Assembly: GCA_021613375.1 (NCBI GenBank)
Contig: CM038725.1
Location: 10,911,089 to 10,975,088, forward strand
DNA from: Megaleporinus macrocephalus
Lineage: Eukaryota; Chordata; Actinopteri; Characiformes; Anostomidae
Direction of reading: 5' to 3'
Length of the DNA: 64,000 nucleotides
Positions 10,290-22,267 of the stretch are shown one piece after another (positions within the stretch are counted from its first letter, which is position 1; the number at the start of each line of letters is the position of its first letter). The translations under genes and the position numbers were made by a program. The notes under the pieces were generated by a model. The model searched no databases. It had not been told where the DNA came from and worked only from the letters and a program-made list of their open reading frames with translations.

Positions 10290-11315
10290 TCTATAAACTG
10301 AACAATATATTCCCGCTCTGTTGACATCTATAGAAAAAGAAAATTCGTCTACCCCATCTCCAAAATCCCACTTTAACCCCCGCTCGCAATATGTAACTCA
10401 AATAAGCATTGGACTTGACCGCTCCTGTCTCTACTCCATCTGAATTCTAGCACACCTGCTCCCCACATACTGTATAAATAGCACATTTCACCCAGAAGGT
10501 CTTGCAATGCCTTGCAGTAACATCTGTTATCACAACCCTGGGCATTGTTCTGCATATGTCTCTGCTGGTCTCCTTGGATTCTTGTGTGTAGTTTCTTGCA
10601 TTGTGTTCAGAATGGCTTGTTATTGTGAGTAAAGCTTCGTGAGCTTGCATACGTGAACTGACTCTCTGTCCTGAACTGTAACACCAGCTGTCTGAGCAAG
10701 GTTTTGTTCCGTGCCTCCGTGGAGGAAAGTGGTTGACGGAGCAGTCTCATTACCAAAGATGGGAGCAGGGGGGTGGAGGAGGTGGCAGGGTGGAGGGATT
10801 GCATTGAAAATCACTCCACTTATTCGAAACGAGGGGATGTCGGACAACAAAGAGTGTTTTCAAAAAAAATGATGCCTGCAACCTGAATTTTCTCTCAAAG
10901 CGGCAAAGAGCGCCCGTCATGAAGGGAGGCGCTTTTGGGGCGGAAGCTTTGAGTTGTCAGCCTCAGGATTAATAAAGAATGAACTTCTTTAATGTTTTGC
11001 CTGAGTGATCTCATAAAAGCTGTCCTGTAGCAGAGAGAAAGACAGAATACAAATAAACTCCAGACTAATAAACGGAGCTGCTTTCTTTCGGTGGGAGAGA
11101 CGCATGCAAAACAGGAAGAAAGGAGTCAGGACTAGGAGGAGGAAAGAGGGAAAACTCCCGGAAAAATGCAACCTGACCTGGCCACTGATCTGAACCCTGC
11201 TTATAGCAGGAGCTGGAGTTTTAGCCCCCCAAGGTAGAAACAACGTAAATGTACCCTCAATGGCACAGCGATGTTTCTGTGTTCTACATTTTTCTTGTTT
11301 TTGATTTATTTATTT
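10290..11315. other. Mostly unique sequence; LTR-like features not proven
   Basis: It has a TATAAATAG motif near 10474 and a GAGTAAAGC motif downstream, an arrangement that can occur in long terminal repeats. No paired copy or target duplication was found. The purine-rich and pyrimidine-rich patches around 10750-11200 have no identified function. Confidence 0.3.
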
Positions 11316-11594
11316 GGCGGCATGGTGGCGCAGTGGTTAGCACTGTCGCCTCACAGCCAAACGGTCCAGGTTCGATTGCAAGTGTGGCCCGTTCTGCTTA
11401 AGTGGGTTTCCTCTGGGTACTCCGGTTTCCTCCCGCAGTCCAAACACATGCATGTTAGGTTGATCACTCACTCTAAATTGCCCGTGTGAGTGTGTGTTGG
11501 CCACTGGCAACCTGTCCATGGTGTACGCTGGGACTGGCTCTAGCCCCCAGTGACCCTGACTAGCAGAATATGATTGATGTACGGATTATGTATA
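11316..11594 (+). mobile_element. tRNA-type SINE, nearly full length
   Basis: The head GGCGGCATGGTGGCGCAGTGG carries the A box and GGTTCGATTGC at 11369-11379 is the B box of the internal RNA polymerase III promoter. The body has GTGGGTTTCCTCTGGGTACT and CCAAACACATGCATGTTAGG, and the 3' part has CAACCTGTCCATGG. ATTTATTTATTT is present on both sides, suggesting target duplication in a simple-sequence site. Confidence 0.9.
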
Positions 11595-11984
11595 TATTTA
11601 TTTATTTATTTACTGTCATGTCCTCAACATTTCATTGTCCATAGTTTCCAAACTCTCCAAGTCCATAGTTTCCAAACTCTCTTTTAGCCCTTGGTATTAA
11701 AAAGGCCTGTTTTTATAGACCAAAATAAATGAATGAACTTTAGTTTGGTTACCTTGCATCGTGGCTCATTCTTAAAGCACTCCAGGCTGAAAAACTCAAC
11801 ATAAGTGTGAATGGGCAGATACAGTTGTGTTTAAATTTATTCAACCCCCCCTGCAGTAAAGTGTTTTAGCAAGTTTAACATTTATTTTTTATCTTGTTCA
11901 CAGTCAGATAAAATGAGGACTTGTATAATAGACAAATGCAACTTAAATTACAATATTTTTTACTAATATACCAACGAATGTGAT
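11595..11984. other. Sequence between SINE and Tc1 remnant
   Basis: It has a local duplication: GTCCATAGTTTCCAAACTCTC occurs near 11658-11682 with a close copy immediately before it. The TTTATTCAACCCCCC segment near 11838 probably belongs to the Tc1-like element downstream. Confidence 0.4.
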
Positions 11985-12165
11985 TTCCTCATTGACAAAA
12001 TTACTCAACCCCTTAGTCACATACATCATTAGTACTTAGTAAAACTTCCTTCGGCAGTTATATTCATCCTTCAGACATGATACCTAGCTTGACACAAGTT
12101 TCTTGCAGCAATCAACAGGTATCTTAGCCCAATCCTTGTGGCCACACGTCACAACTTAAAAAGGA
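11985..12165 (-). pseudogene. Tc1-like transposase C-terminal remnant
   Basis: Read on the minus strand, the sequence translates near its end to a pattern like ...AVITAEGSFTKY-stop after frame repair, matching the C terminus usual for fish Tc1 transposases (A-V-I-x-A-K-G-x-x-T-K-Y). No catalytic DDE residues remain, since only the tail of the gene is present. Identification rests on family memory and a short match. Confidence 0.5.
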
Positions 12166-12169
12166 AATT

Positions 12170-12425
12170 TGGTTATTTTGATTTAATGATGTGCCTGGAA
12201 TGATTTTAAAGAAATACATTGTGGTGTTTTCCACTCCTGCAGTGCAGCCAGTGACCCAGCATTAGGCCATGAATCCTTGGAACCGTGTTCTCTGGAGTAC
12301 AGGAGTTAAAGAGGCACTTGTAACCCAGAACTAATCATCCAATGCCAGTACCTGACCTCACTACTGCTCCTGTAGCTGAATGCAATCAGATCTATGTATT
12401 GCAAGGTCTTTCCAGAAGACTTAAG
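12170..12425 (+). pseudogene. Decayed Tc1-like element fragment
   Basis: It shares GTAACCCAGAACTAATCATC, CCTGACCTCACTACTGCTC and a TTTCCAGAAGACTTAA stretch with the better remnant at 14895-15248. These correspond to the transposase segment ending E-S-L-P-R-R in Tc1-like genes. Several internal deletions and stops leave no function. Confidence 0.6.
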
Positions 12426-12459
12426 TTTTTTATTTACTGTTGTTGACTAAATAGGCAGA

Positions 12460-13680
12460 TACACCAATCAGCCATAACATCTCTTGGTATGCACACACAG
12501 TATCCACTTTATCAGCTCCAGTTACACTACAGTCCACTTTCTAGTTCTACACTTACAGACTGCAGTCCGTCTGTTTCCCTGTATACTTTGTTAGTATACA
12601 CTGTATTCCTTAATCAGGAACCCCAAGGACCACCATAGAGTAGATATTATTTTGTGATGAGTCATTCTCAGCACTGCAGTGACACTGATGTGATGGTGGT
12701 GTGTTAGTGTCTGTTGTACTGGTATGAGTGGATCAGACACAGCAGTGCTGCTGGTGTTTTTAAACATTGTGTCCACTCACTGTCCACTCTATTAGACACA
12801 CCCACCTTGTTGGTCCACTGTGTAGTCCCTCATTAGAAGTCACAGGACGCTCTTGGCTGGATGTTGCTGGTTGGTGGACAGTTCTCAGTCCAGCAGCAAC
12901 ACTGAGGTGTTTAAACACTCCAACAGCACTGCTGTGTCTGATCCACTCACATGAGCACAACAAACACACCATCATCATGTCAGTGTCATTAATTGTACCT
13001 GTGCTGTGGTGGTCCTGTGATGGTCCCTGACCATTAAAGAACAGGGTAAAATCAGTTGGACTATAGTGACTCTGTCTCAAAACCTAGTGAGTGTCTAAGT
13101 AGGCTGTCTAGGTAGGCAGCTGTGTAAGTAGCAGCGTTCTGTCTGACAGCTCTCCTCATAAAACAGATTATTGAGATAGCAACTGCCTCATGGCTGGTTC
13201 CCGCCCACTGCACTCGATTGCTTTTTTAGGTAGTTGCTAAGCTACCAGCCGGCCATTTAAAACAATTGCCCAAGGCTTAAAAATCTGCTAGCATAAATGC
13301 TAATGGCTCGAGTATAAAACTGCAAAATGGTGAACGACTTGTTACAGAGTTAATAATAAAATACTGTTTTGTGTATTGTATGACAAGTAACATTAAAACA
13401 CCAAAGAGAATCAAAATAACTCACATTTTAAAACCACTTCACTGCTCATAGCTTTGCCTGTGTTGCATCAGGAGATTGCCTTAGCGGCTGAGGAAGCATG
13501 CTTCCTTAAAGTCAGGCGTCTCAGTAGACAGCATGTTTAAAGTATGTAAGTATTGGGACAGCCTACATGTCAGGAGCGCATACTATGATGTAAAATGCTG
13601 CCTATGCCTCACTAGGTTTTGAGACAGACCCTGTGTGTAGTTATAAGGAGGTGGTTTTAACATTATAGCTGATCAATGTA
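12460..13680. mobile_element. Foldback element, copy 2, with nested insertion
   Basis: Both ends are present: TACACCAATCAGCCATAACA at the left and TAGCTGATCAATGTA at the right, inverted repeats bounded by TA as expected for Tc1/mariner-type integration. Arms contain GGATCAGACACAGCAGTGC (12731) and its inverted partner near 12936. The element is interrupted at 13073-13626 by another inverted-repeat element. Confidence 0.82.
13073..13626. mobile_element. Non-autonomous element (R6) nested in foldback copy 2
   Basis: Terminal inverted repeats TGTCTCAAAACCTAGTGAG on the left and its near-complement CTCACTAGGTTTTGAGACA on the right enclose 554 bp without coding capacity. The ends continue imperfectly inward with TAAGTAGGCTGTC. 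The foldback element's own right end resumes at about 13640. No clean target duplication was seen. Its class is unassigned; the gross style resembles the 46252-46931 element. Confidence 0.8.
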
Positions 13681-13884
13681 GATGCAAATGGGTTGGTTTT
13701 CATGACCCCACCAACATCTAGCTCCAAACTAGATGTTTTGGCTGCTTGGAATGTATGTAAATACATTTAGATCCACAAATTTGGTACAGGAGATGGGCTC
13801 TTGGTGATTCAGTTGTGCGCCTGGAATGACTTCTAAAGATATCGTCGCTGCCTAAAGAAAAACGTCCAATTTTATCATCACCAA

Positions 13885-14065
13885 TATTATTTTTCTGCAT
13901 CATTTGAACACGACAGCTGCTATTTACATTGTGTGATAATTGCGTGATGAATGGACCAATAGAAATGCTCCAAAATATTTTGGAAAAATTCCAGTTCCAA
14001 TACTCTTACATTAAAAGTAGAAGAAAGTTTTTAACCTTTATTGTAAAGTTGCCATTTTGGAGATC
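13885..14065 (-). repeat. R3 MITE-like repeat, inverted copy
   Basis: It contains ATTTTTCTGCATCATTTGAA, ACACGACAGCTGCTATTTAC, GATGAATGGACCAATAGAAA and GCTCCAAAATATTTTGG, the reverse complement of R3 features in other copies. Non-coding. Confidence 0.75.
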
Positions 14066-14894
14066 CTTAGTTTTCTTTGGACAGTGAAGATAGACGTTGT
14101 GATGTTCCAAACTCCTGCAGTGCTGCCAGTGGTAGAAAGCCACAGTGTCTACTTTCAAAACTCAATAATGCAGACGATTCAATCATAAAAGGACTGCTTA
14201 TACTGCTGTTTATTAGTTTATGTGTCTGGGATGTGGGTTGTGAGAGTGTTTTGTCTGCGAAGAGGGGGTCACTGGTGGCGTGAAGCCTGTGGTTAGTGGT
14301 GACCTCCCCTTGCGGGTTCACTACATGGCATGTTCTATTACTGCTTGCGTCAATAAAGAGCAAAGCCCGGGGCAGAGAAAATGGGTTCATCTGACTCTTC
14401 GTCTGACCGTCACAATACATTTACTTAAGCGTACTCCCTTCATGCCTGCTTCGTAGTGGTGGAGACGCTGGCGTCTGCAGCTGATTGATTTATCACATTT
14501 AAAAAGGCTAACAGTAATGAGTGCCAACAGGCATGTCCATGGTATTTTTAGTAAATGCTAGGCAAAACATGAAGAATATAAATTTTTAAGGTGGTATGAT
14601 TGTTGCTATCACAACTCCAGACCTTGAGTCAGGTTCTGGTCATGTACTGTATTTTGTAACCACAGTTAACTATAAGTTAACTGTTCATGTTACCGATTGG
14701 CCACTTAGTGTCATACCAGAACCGGAAAATGGAGTCAAGGCCAAAATCTGAAAACCTCTAGTTGATATGATTGTGGGTTGGTATACTGTTGAGGCTATTC
14801 AAAGCAGTCTGCTCCAGTTAATGACCAGCATAAGTGCTGTTTTAATGCTGCTTTTTAAAGCCATTAGAGTAAGAACAAAGTACCAATGTAGTTT
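14066..14894. other. Unassigned sequence
   Basis: TGATGTTCCAAACTCCTGCA near 14101 resembles TGGTGTTTTCCACTCCTGCA near 12220, and GCCTGGAATGACTTC near 13820 resembles GCCTGGAATGATTTT near 12193. The R3 copy may therefore have inserted into a relative of the 12.2-kb remnant. Nothing else was recognised. Confidence 0.35.
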
Positions 14895-15248
14895 AATTGT
14901 GCACACAGCTTGCGTAATCTCCATAGAAAACCAGTGACAATAGAACCGGAGGCTGTAGAGCAGCTGCACACAAGCCTGAGGTCACCATGACCAATGCAAA
15001 GTGCCTGCTAGAGGGCCATAAAGCCTTCCAGCATTGGGCCGTGGAGCTGAAGTGGCACTTGTGACCCAGAACTAATCATCCAACATAAGTACCTAACCTC
15101 AACTAGTGCTCGGGCTCAATACAATCAAATCCTTACAACAATATAATGTAAAGCCTTCCCAGAAGGCAGAGAAAAGATAAATTCCCTATTAATAGCTTTG
15201 ACTTCAGAAGAAACATGGGATGAGCAGGTGTCTACAACCTTGTAGTGT
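14895..15248 (+). pseudogene. Tc1-like transposase remnant with internal deletions
   Basis: Pieces occur in the order of a Tc1-like gene: an upstream CACACAGCTTGCGTAATCTC segment, then GCACACAAGCCTGAGGTCAC, GCATTGGGCCGTGGAGCTG, GACCCAGAACTAATCATCCA and AAAGCCTTCCCAGAAGGCAG, ending GATGAGCAGGTGTCTACAA. In the parental protein these encode the region around the DDE catalytic core and the C terminus. The large gaps between the pieces and the stops make it non-functional. Confidence 0.72.
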
Positions 15249-16280
15249 ATGTCCTATGAGTTTCCAGTCTTTCACAGTAAGTTCCTAAAGAAGTTCTACA
15301 CGTTTTCAGCTCATTTCTGGAAATAAATACGCTGTGTAATCATAGCATTTATTGAAAACAACAGCCAAAAGTAAAATTCACTGGTGGAATTCATCTGGAT
15401 CTGTGGCACCACCTCTAAAAGTCCTGTTCCGAAGTTTCAGGGCCTAAACCTGACTTAACCTCCTTCCTCTTGCACAACTTTCTGAACAAATGCCACGGTT
15501 CATCCTTCCCTCAGACTGCTGAGCTAACAAAATTCATTTTAAATGTATCCACTATGAGTTTATCATTCTATATTCTATATATCCTATATTCGCCATCGAG
15601 TGAACAGCTTCCCCGCACACCAGCACTTCTCTATATACTGACTGAAGTCACCGTTTCAGGAAGAACAGATCAAGGGCACCCGGGCTGCCTCTTTAATTCA
15701 AGGCACTTCATCATTCTCAAAGTGCAAGAAAATTTACAAAAGGGCACGCTCGGCATAAGCGGGGTGTGGGATTTTTGATTTGTATATATTCGATTTGTCC
15801 TGCAACTCCATGAGAAATGGATCAAGATGAAATACAATAGCACTTTTCCTGCCTTCTTATCCTTAAAGTCTTGTTCCAGCAAGGAACGTTCTCACAGCAT
15901 AATACTGGATGTTTGTTACAACTTGTCACAACTTTCCCTTCATAGATGCTGTTAATATATTGTATATGAACAATATTGTATTTGGAGCTGTTGATTAATC
16001 CATATGATGTCCTTTGAAGAGTCTGTTAGACTATTCAGATGCATGAGCATCATTTTTAAACTGTAAGTTAAATGCTAATAAAACAGAAAGCGATGATTTA
16101 TTAATCTATTTGAAACTGAACACAGAGCAAAGACACATTATTTGGTATTTAACTTTAAGAACTATCATGGGACGGTTAGGGGGCAAATCCAAGCTTAGAG
16201 TAGAAAACCCATAACAGAACGGGTTTTAACCAAAAGATTCAAATATCTGTTCACCTTTTTTATTATTAATAAAAGTTTAC
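15249..16280. other. Unique sequence, no gene seen
   Basis: The 102-residue plus-strand frame at 15470-15778 lacks any recognised domain. No repeat family was detected. Confidence 0.35.
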
Positions 16281-16293
16281 TGTACCGACTAAC

Positions 16294-16597
16294 GAGCGGC
16301 ACAGTGGTGTAGTGGTTGGCACTGTCACCTCACAGCAAGACAATCTGGGTTGGATTCCCGGTCAAGCTCCCTGTGCTTGAGTGGGTTTCCTCTGGGTACT
16401 CTGGTTTCCTCCCACAGTCCAAACACATGCATGTTAGGTTGATTGGTCACTCTAAATTGAGTGAGTGTTGGCCATGCGATGGACTGGCGAACTATCCATG
16501 GTGTACCCTGCTTTCGCCCGATGACGCTGGGATTGGCTCCAGCCCACCCCCCTGACCCCGACTAGCGGGATTAAGCAGCAGATAATGGATGGATGGA
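16294..16597 (+). mobile_element. Full-length tRNA-type SINE with 13-bp target duplication
   Basis: The element runs from GAGCGGCACAGTGGTGTAGTGG to the tail GGATGGATGGA. TGTACCGACTAAC at 16281-16293 and TGTACTGACTAAC at 16598-16610 are the target duplication, with 1 mismatch. The B box is degenerate (GGTTGGATTCC). The body has GTGGGTTTCCTCTGGGTACT and GGACTGGCGAACTATCCATG. It is a good reference copy for the family. Confidence 0.93.
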
Positions 16598-16610
16598 TGT
16601 ACTGACTAAC

Positions 16611-16884
16611 CTCAAGAATGGTGTGACAAGAGTGGCCTATTAGTGGGCTCATGAACTTGCATGCGTCACCAACAGGTTGACTTTGATTACCCCTTGGTAT
16701 TTCTGGGATTTAGGGTCCTCCAGAGTATCAGTGCTCCATTAGATTGTGGCTCCTCCCTGTTCCAGATGTTCCTTGTTTCCTGTGTGCTCTTATATCTAGT
16801 GTTTGTTCCCTGTGTTTGATCTTCATGAGATTGGGATGTTACTCTAATGTAACATCCCAATGTTACATTAACTGGCACAAACGG
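16611..16884. other. Sequence with a short local inverted repeat
   Basis: TTGGGATGTTAC at 16831 is followed by GTAACATCCCAA at 16849, giving a near-perfect hairpin of 12-bp arms separated by about 6 bases. No gene was seen. Confidence 0.5.
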
Positions 16885-16995
16885 AGAGGAGAGCTTGTTG
16901 GTGCCGGGGGGGCCTTGGTGGTCAGTCCTTTACAGTATTCGGCGGGACAGGTGGGCGGTTATTTCCTCGGAAAGAGAAAAGAGACCAAGAGACCA
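16885..16995 (-). mobile_element. LINE 3'-UTR duplicate upstream of the 33-bp minisatellite
   Basis: GGTGGTCAGTCCTTTACAG and the GAGAAAAGAGACCAAGAGACC stretch leading into GTTAGTTCTGGTTTGG parallel the LINE tail at 17864-17945 (GATGGTCAGTCCTCC, GAGAAAAGAAAAACAAGG, GTTAGTTCTGGTTTGG). A second tail copy therefore bounds the minisatellite on this side. Confidence 0.55.
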
Positions 16996-17711
16996 GTTAG
17001 TTCTGGTTTGGCTTAGTACAGAGACAGAGTTAGTTCTTGTTTGGGTTACTACAGAGACAGAGTTAGTTCTGGTTTGGCTTTGTACAGAGACAGGGTTAGT
17101 TCTGCGTTGGGTTAGTACAGAGACAGTTAGTTCTGGTTTGGGTTAGTATAGATACAGAGTTAGTTCTGGTTTGGGTTAGTACAGAGACAGGGTTAGTTCT
17201 GGTTTGGCTTAGTACAGAGACAGAGTTAGTTCTGGGTTGGGTTAGTACAGAGACAGTTAGTTCTGGTTTGGGTTAGTACAGAGAAAGAGTTAGTTGTGGT
17301 TTGTGTTAGTACAGAGACAGAGTTAGTTCTGGATTGGGTTAGTACAGAGACAGAGTTAGTTCTGGTTTGGGTTAGTACAGAGACAGGGTTAGTTCTGGTT
17401 TGGGTTAGTATAGAGACAGAGTTAATTCTGGTTTGGCTTAGTACAGAGACAGAGTTAGTTCTGGTTTGGCTTAGTACAGAGACAGAGTTAGTTCTGGTTT
17501 GGGTTAGTACAGAGACAGAGTTAGTTCTGGTTTGGCTTAGTACAGAGACAGAGTTAGTTCTGGTTTGAGTTAGTACAGAGACAGAGTAAGTTCTGGTTTG
17601 AGTTAGTACAGAGACAGAGTAAGTTCTAGTTTGGGTTAGTACAGAGACAGAGTTAGTTCTGGTTTGGGTTAGTACAGAGACAGAGTTAGTTCTGGTTTGG
17701 GTTAGTACAGA
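16996..17711. repeat. 33-bp minisatellite inside LINE 3' UTR
   Basis: About 22 tandem units of GTTAGTACAGAGACAGAG plus TTAGTTCTGGTTTGG, with some 31-bp units lacking one AG. The flanking LINE tail at 17930-17968 holds a single related unit followed by GGATGAGAAGC. The last array unit (17686-17726) is also followed by GGATGAGAAGC. The array therefore looks like expansion of a LINE 3'-UTR segment. The open plus-strand frame encodes an STETELVLVWV-type repeat only because the unit is 33 bp. Confidence 0.96.
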
Positions 17712-18006
17712 GGATGAGAAGCGTTTAGAGTGTAGTTGGCGACTCTGGTAGATCTGATTATAAACAGAATGAACTAAAAGGAGAGAATCTGTACAGGTGC
17801 TACATCTGGATGATACAGTAATGCAATTGAGGTGCAGCAGATGACATAGATGAAAACGAGAACTGATTAGTGCCAGCTGACGAGGGGGTACTGATGGTCA
17901 GTCCTCCAACAGAGAAAAGAAAAACAAGGTTAGTTCTGGTTTGGAGTAATATAGTGGATGAGAAGCCTAGCTCAGTCACCAAAAGCTAAACTGAACAAGT
18001 ATGTTT
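17712..18006 (-). mobile_element. LINE 3' UTR, minus strand
   Basis: It lies directly after the reverse transcriptase C-terminal remnant (read leftward) and has no coding capacity. It includes the single minisatellite-like unit at 17930-17968. Confidence 0.6.
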
Positions 18007-18417
18007 TTAGTCTGGACTTAAATGTAGAGACTGAACATTAACTGTGAGATTATTCCACAATCTGAGGGCTTTGTAGGTAAAAGCTCTTCCCCCCATTGAA
18101 GTCCTCTGAATTTTAGGAACCAATAGAAGACCAGCATCCTGTGATCTAAGTAAGCGTGGCGATTCATAATAGGAAATAAGATCTTGCAGGTACTCCAGTG
18201 CGAGACGGTGCAAGGCTTTATATGTCAATAAGAGAATTTTATAATGGATACAGAATTTGACAGGATGCCAGTGTAGCGCTGATAAAACTGGACTGATGTG
18301 ATTGAATTTCCTGGTTTTAGGTAGTATTCTAACTACAGGCAAACAGGAGTGTAACTCACTGAATAAGAGCATCTGCCAAATGTAAATATAAATATATGTA
18401 TAGATAATCCAGAACAT
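18007..18417 (-). pseudogene. Non-LTR retrotransposon ORF2 C-terminal remnant
   Basis: The minus-strand frame contains the order typical of fish LINE polymerases after the catalytic core: HISPVLSALHWHPV, then KILLLTYKALHRLA, YLQDLI, LRSQDAGLLLVP and RAFTYKALRLWNNL. The catalytic YADD region is absent, so the copy is truncated at its 5' side, as is usual for LINE inserts. The residual frame is intact over about 115 codons but starts inside AT-rich flanking DNA. The clade (L2/CR1/Rex1 group) is not resolved. Confidence 0.8.
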
Positions 18418-19540
18418 TGAAAGGTGGGCTATAGTCTAACCTGCCTAATTTTAATAATAGTAATCAAATAACTCCTCTTTTATTATGACACAGATGTGGC
18501 ATCGCTTAAAGCTTTAGAATCCTCAGTTTTGTCAAAATTCCTTGTCTGGTTTTAATAAGTTCTAACTGAGAAATAATTAATAGTAAAACAATGAATTGTT
18601 TCTGCCTCTGATGACTTCTAAGACTTAAGTGCTTCTCCATAATACAATATTACTTCTAAAGTAGCTGTAATAATGAACAGTAGCCCGGAAAGAAAATGAT
18701 ATAACAACATATTTCATGCTGGGGGTCTTTGATGAGACTTCAATTTGCGAGTGAAGGTGAAGAGAAGGCCTGAGGAAAACGAACAGCGTCTACTGCAAAA
18801 TTTGCTGAAAGATGCTGACTTAGCACGGAGAAGCAGTCAACTTTGGCTAATTCTGTAATCTATCAGTCAGTCTTGTCCCCATCTATTCCAGCCTCTCTCC
18901 CTCTGGGACAGATCTTTGCCCCTGCCTCTCTGCCTAACCCCTCCCTGCAGCTTAGTCAGAGAGAGAAGGAACGACACCCGGTGGCCTGAGCCCAAAGCCG
19001 GAATGCAACCTGAATCCATTCGCTTTTATTAGGTGGCCATGCTGCACACTGCATCATTAGAATTCCGTTCATGCGGCGATGGATTTTCAGGGGCTCTAAC
19101 TGCGGCCAAGCGGCGGGTTGTAATTGCGCAAAAGATAAGATGACTTTTAGAGCTAGCGGCTGCGTCCTGTGCTCGAGAATTTCCCACACGTTTGCTTGTT
19201 TAATGGCATATGATTCGCCCGGAACAGTAAGGGATCTTTGGCTGGAGATTTTCTAAGACTCTATATATATTCACCGTATAGTCCAGTGCCGCTGCAAGAG
19301 CCCATACCATAGAAAAATTATCCCTTCTCAATAAAAGTTACAGCATGTAATTTGATTTAATTATTTGTATGGGGTTACAAACCCAGTACATTTACATATA
19401 TCCACCCATTCAACAGATTAGCTCACTCATTCACCCTAAAGCTCATTCTGTGTTGCCTTTTTAACGTAGCACAACACAGAGCATCCAAACAGAGATGAGA
19501 TCATTTAGATATACAGTTTGGGGAATACTTTACTGTAGGG
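18418..19540. other. Unique block, candidate conserved non-coding sequence
   Basis: The segment 18940-19260 is CpG-containing and not repeat-like (GTTCATGCGGCGATGGATTT, TAACTGCGGCCAAGCGGCGG, GAGCTAGCGGCTGCGTCCTG). It stands out from its AT-rich surroundings. Short frames on both strands have no recognised domain. A regulatory element or non-coding exon is possible but unproven. Confidence 0.3.
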
Positions 19541-19544
19541 TGCT

Positions 19545-19800
19545 GTTCATGAGGCAACCTGACACCTACGTAAGCTTGTCATGAGGACTGACATGACCTG
19601 ACATAAATGTTTACTGCAAAAATGTAGGCATCCCTGGTCAAATAAATTTAATAAGTGAAATCTGTTGTGAACTGTGCTGAGTTGAACACATTGGAAAGAA
19701 GCCAAACATAAAATCTTGGCTGTGTAAAAGTTAAGGCACATTTTATATTTTATCTTTCATTATTTCTGTTAAGTTAAAATCATCACATGAATACTCAGCC
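19545..19800. repeat. Fragments of dispersed DNA repeats
   Basis: GCAACCTGACACCTACGTAA with ACTGACATGACCTGACATAA is a known style of fish repeat. The next segment, GGCATCCCTGGTCAAATAAA, resembles GGGCACCCCTGGTCAAATAA at 46229, so both belong to one family. Confidence 0.45.
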
Positions 19801-19850
19801 AAGAAAACATGTCATGTCATAGAGCTATCAGGGTTAAAGGGAGTTTGTAC

Positions 19851-19851
<1 letters not shown>

Positions 19852-19910
<59 letters not shown>
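19852..19910. repeat. (AT)n microsatellite
   Basis: About 29 AT units abutting the CACTACCGCTCTTAAGTTTT terminus of a DNA element at 19914. Confidence 0.97.
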
Positions 19911-19912
<2 letters not shown>

Positions 19913-19914
<2 letters not shown>

Positions 19915-20260
19915 CACTACCGCTCTTAAGTTTTGGATCACTTTAGAATTTCATTTCAATTCACAAAAAATATTGTCCATTTCACAATTAATCTAAGTGT
20001 TTCAGATGATTTTTAAAGAATAAAAATGTTTGTATTTAAGCCTATTTTTGTATAGAGGCTTATTTTGCATATAATCCTATTATCAGCAATTCTCAGTCCT
20101 CCTGGTATGGCCACCAATCCAAGTTAAGGATGTTATTGGACTAATTGGTTGTTAGGACACTCTTGCTCAATTGTGATGCACAGCTGAAACACATTCTACT
20201 AATAAGTGAGTATAAAAGGGAGAACAACATTCTAGATTAGTTTAGTATCTGAAGGATCAG
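19913..20260. mobile_element. Tc1-like non-autonomous element, one terminus visible
   Basis: It begins TACACTACCGCTCTTAAGTT, then TTGGATCACTTTAGAATTTC, the terminal pattern of the fish CACTACCGTTCAAAAGTTT family. The interior CTTGCTCAATTGTGATGCAC and CAGCTGAAACACATTCTACT is typical of that family from memory. No opposite end was located; R3 sequence follows. Confidence 0.6.
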
Positions 20261-20261
20261 C

Positions 20262-20417
20262 AGTTGATTTTTTTTTTCTACATGATTTGAACACGGCTGC
20301 CATTTACATTGTGTACAATTTCCATGATAAATGGACCAATAGAAAAGCTTCAAAATCACTTGTTCCTTTGACTTACATTGAAAGTAAAGACTGTTTTTGG
20401 CCTCTACTGTAAAGATT
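20262..20417 (-). repeat. R3 MITE-like repeat, inverted copy
   Basis: TTTGAACACGGCTGCCATTT, ACATTGTGTACAATTTCCAT, GATAAATGGACCAATAGAAA and CATTGAAAGTAAAGACTG correspond to R3. It ends against a minus-strand SINE at 20420. Confidence 0.75.
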
Positions 20418-20419
20418 AC

Positions 20420-22145
<1,726 letters not shown>

Positions 22146-22149
22146 GACA

Positions 22150-22265
22150 TGCTTATTTACAGAAGAGGACAAAAGCACTCTTTACTTTTAATGTGTGTTA
22201 ACGGAACCAGATTGTTTTCCAAACTATTTTGGAGCATTTCTATTGGTCCATGCACAATGTGAAAG
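22150..22265 (+). repeat. R3 MITE-like repeat, partial
   Basis: GCACTCTTTACTTTTAATG, GGAACCAGATTGTTTTCC and TTTTGGAGCATTTCTATTGG match R3. It is cut off at 22265 where a TGTCACG-type repeat begins. Confidence 0.7.
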
Positions 22266-22267
22266 TG

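Noticed and set aside
10440..10690. Solo LTR with TATA box
   Set aside because: A TATAAATAG motif and AATAAA-like signals are suggestive but no boundaries, duplication or second copy were found.
11326..11380. tRNA gene
   Set aside because: A and B boxes belong to the SINE head; no complete cloverleaf or anticodon arm can be drawn.
16831..16860. Transcription terminator hairpin
   Set aside because: The hairpin is real but there is no associated gene and such terminators are not used by RNA polymerase II.
16895..17568. STETELVLVWV-repeat protein
   Set aside because: Tandem product of the 33-bp minisatellite within a LINE 3' UTR; 31-bp units break the frame.
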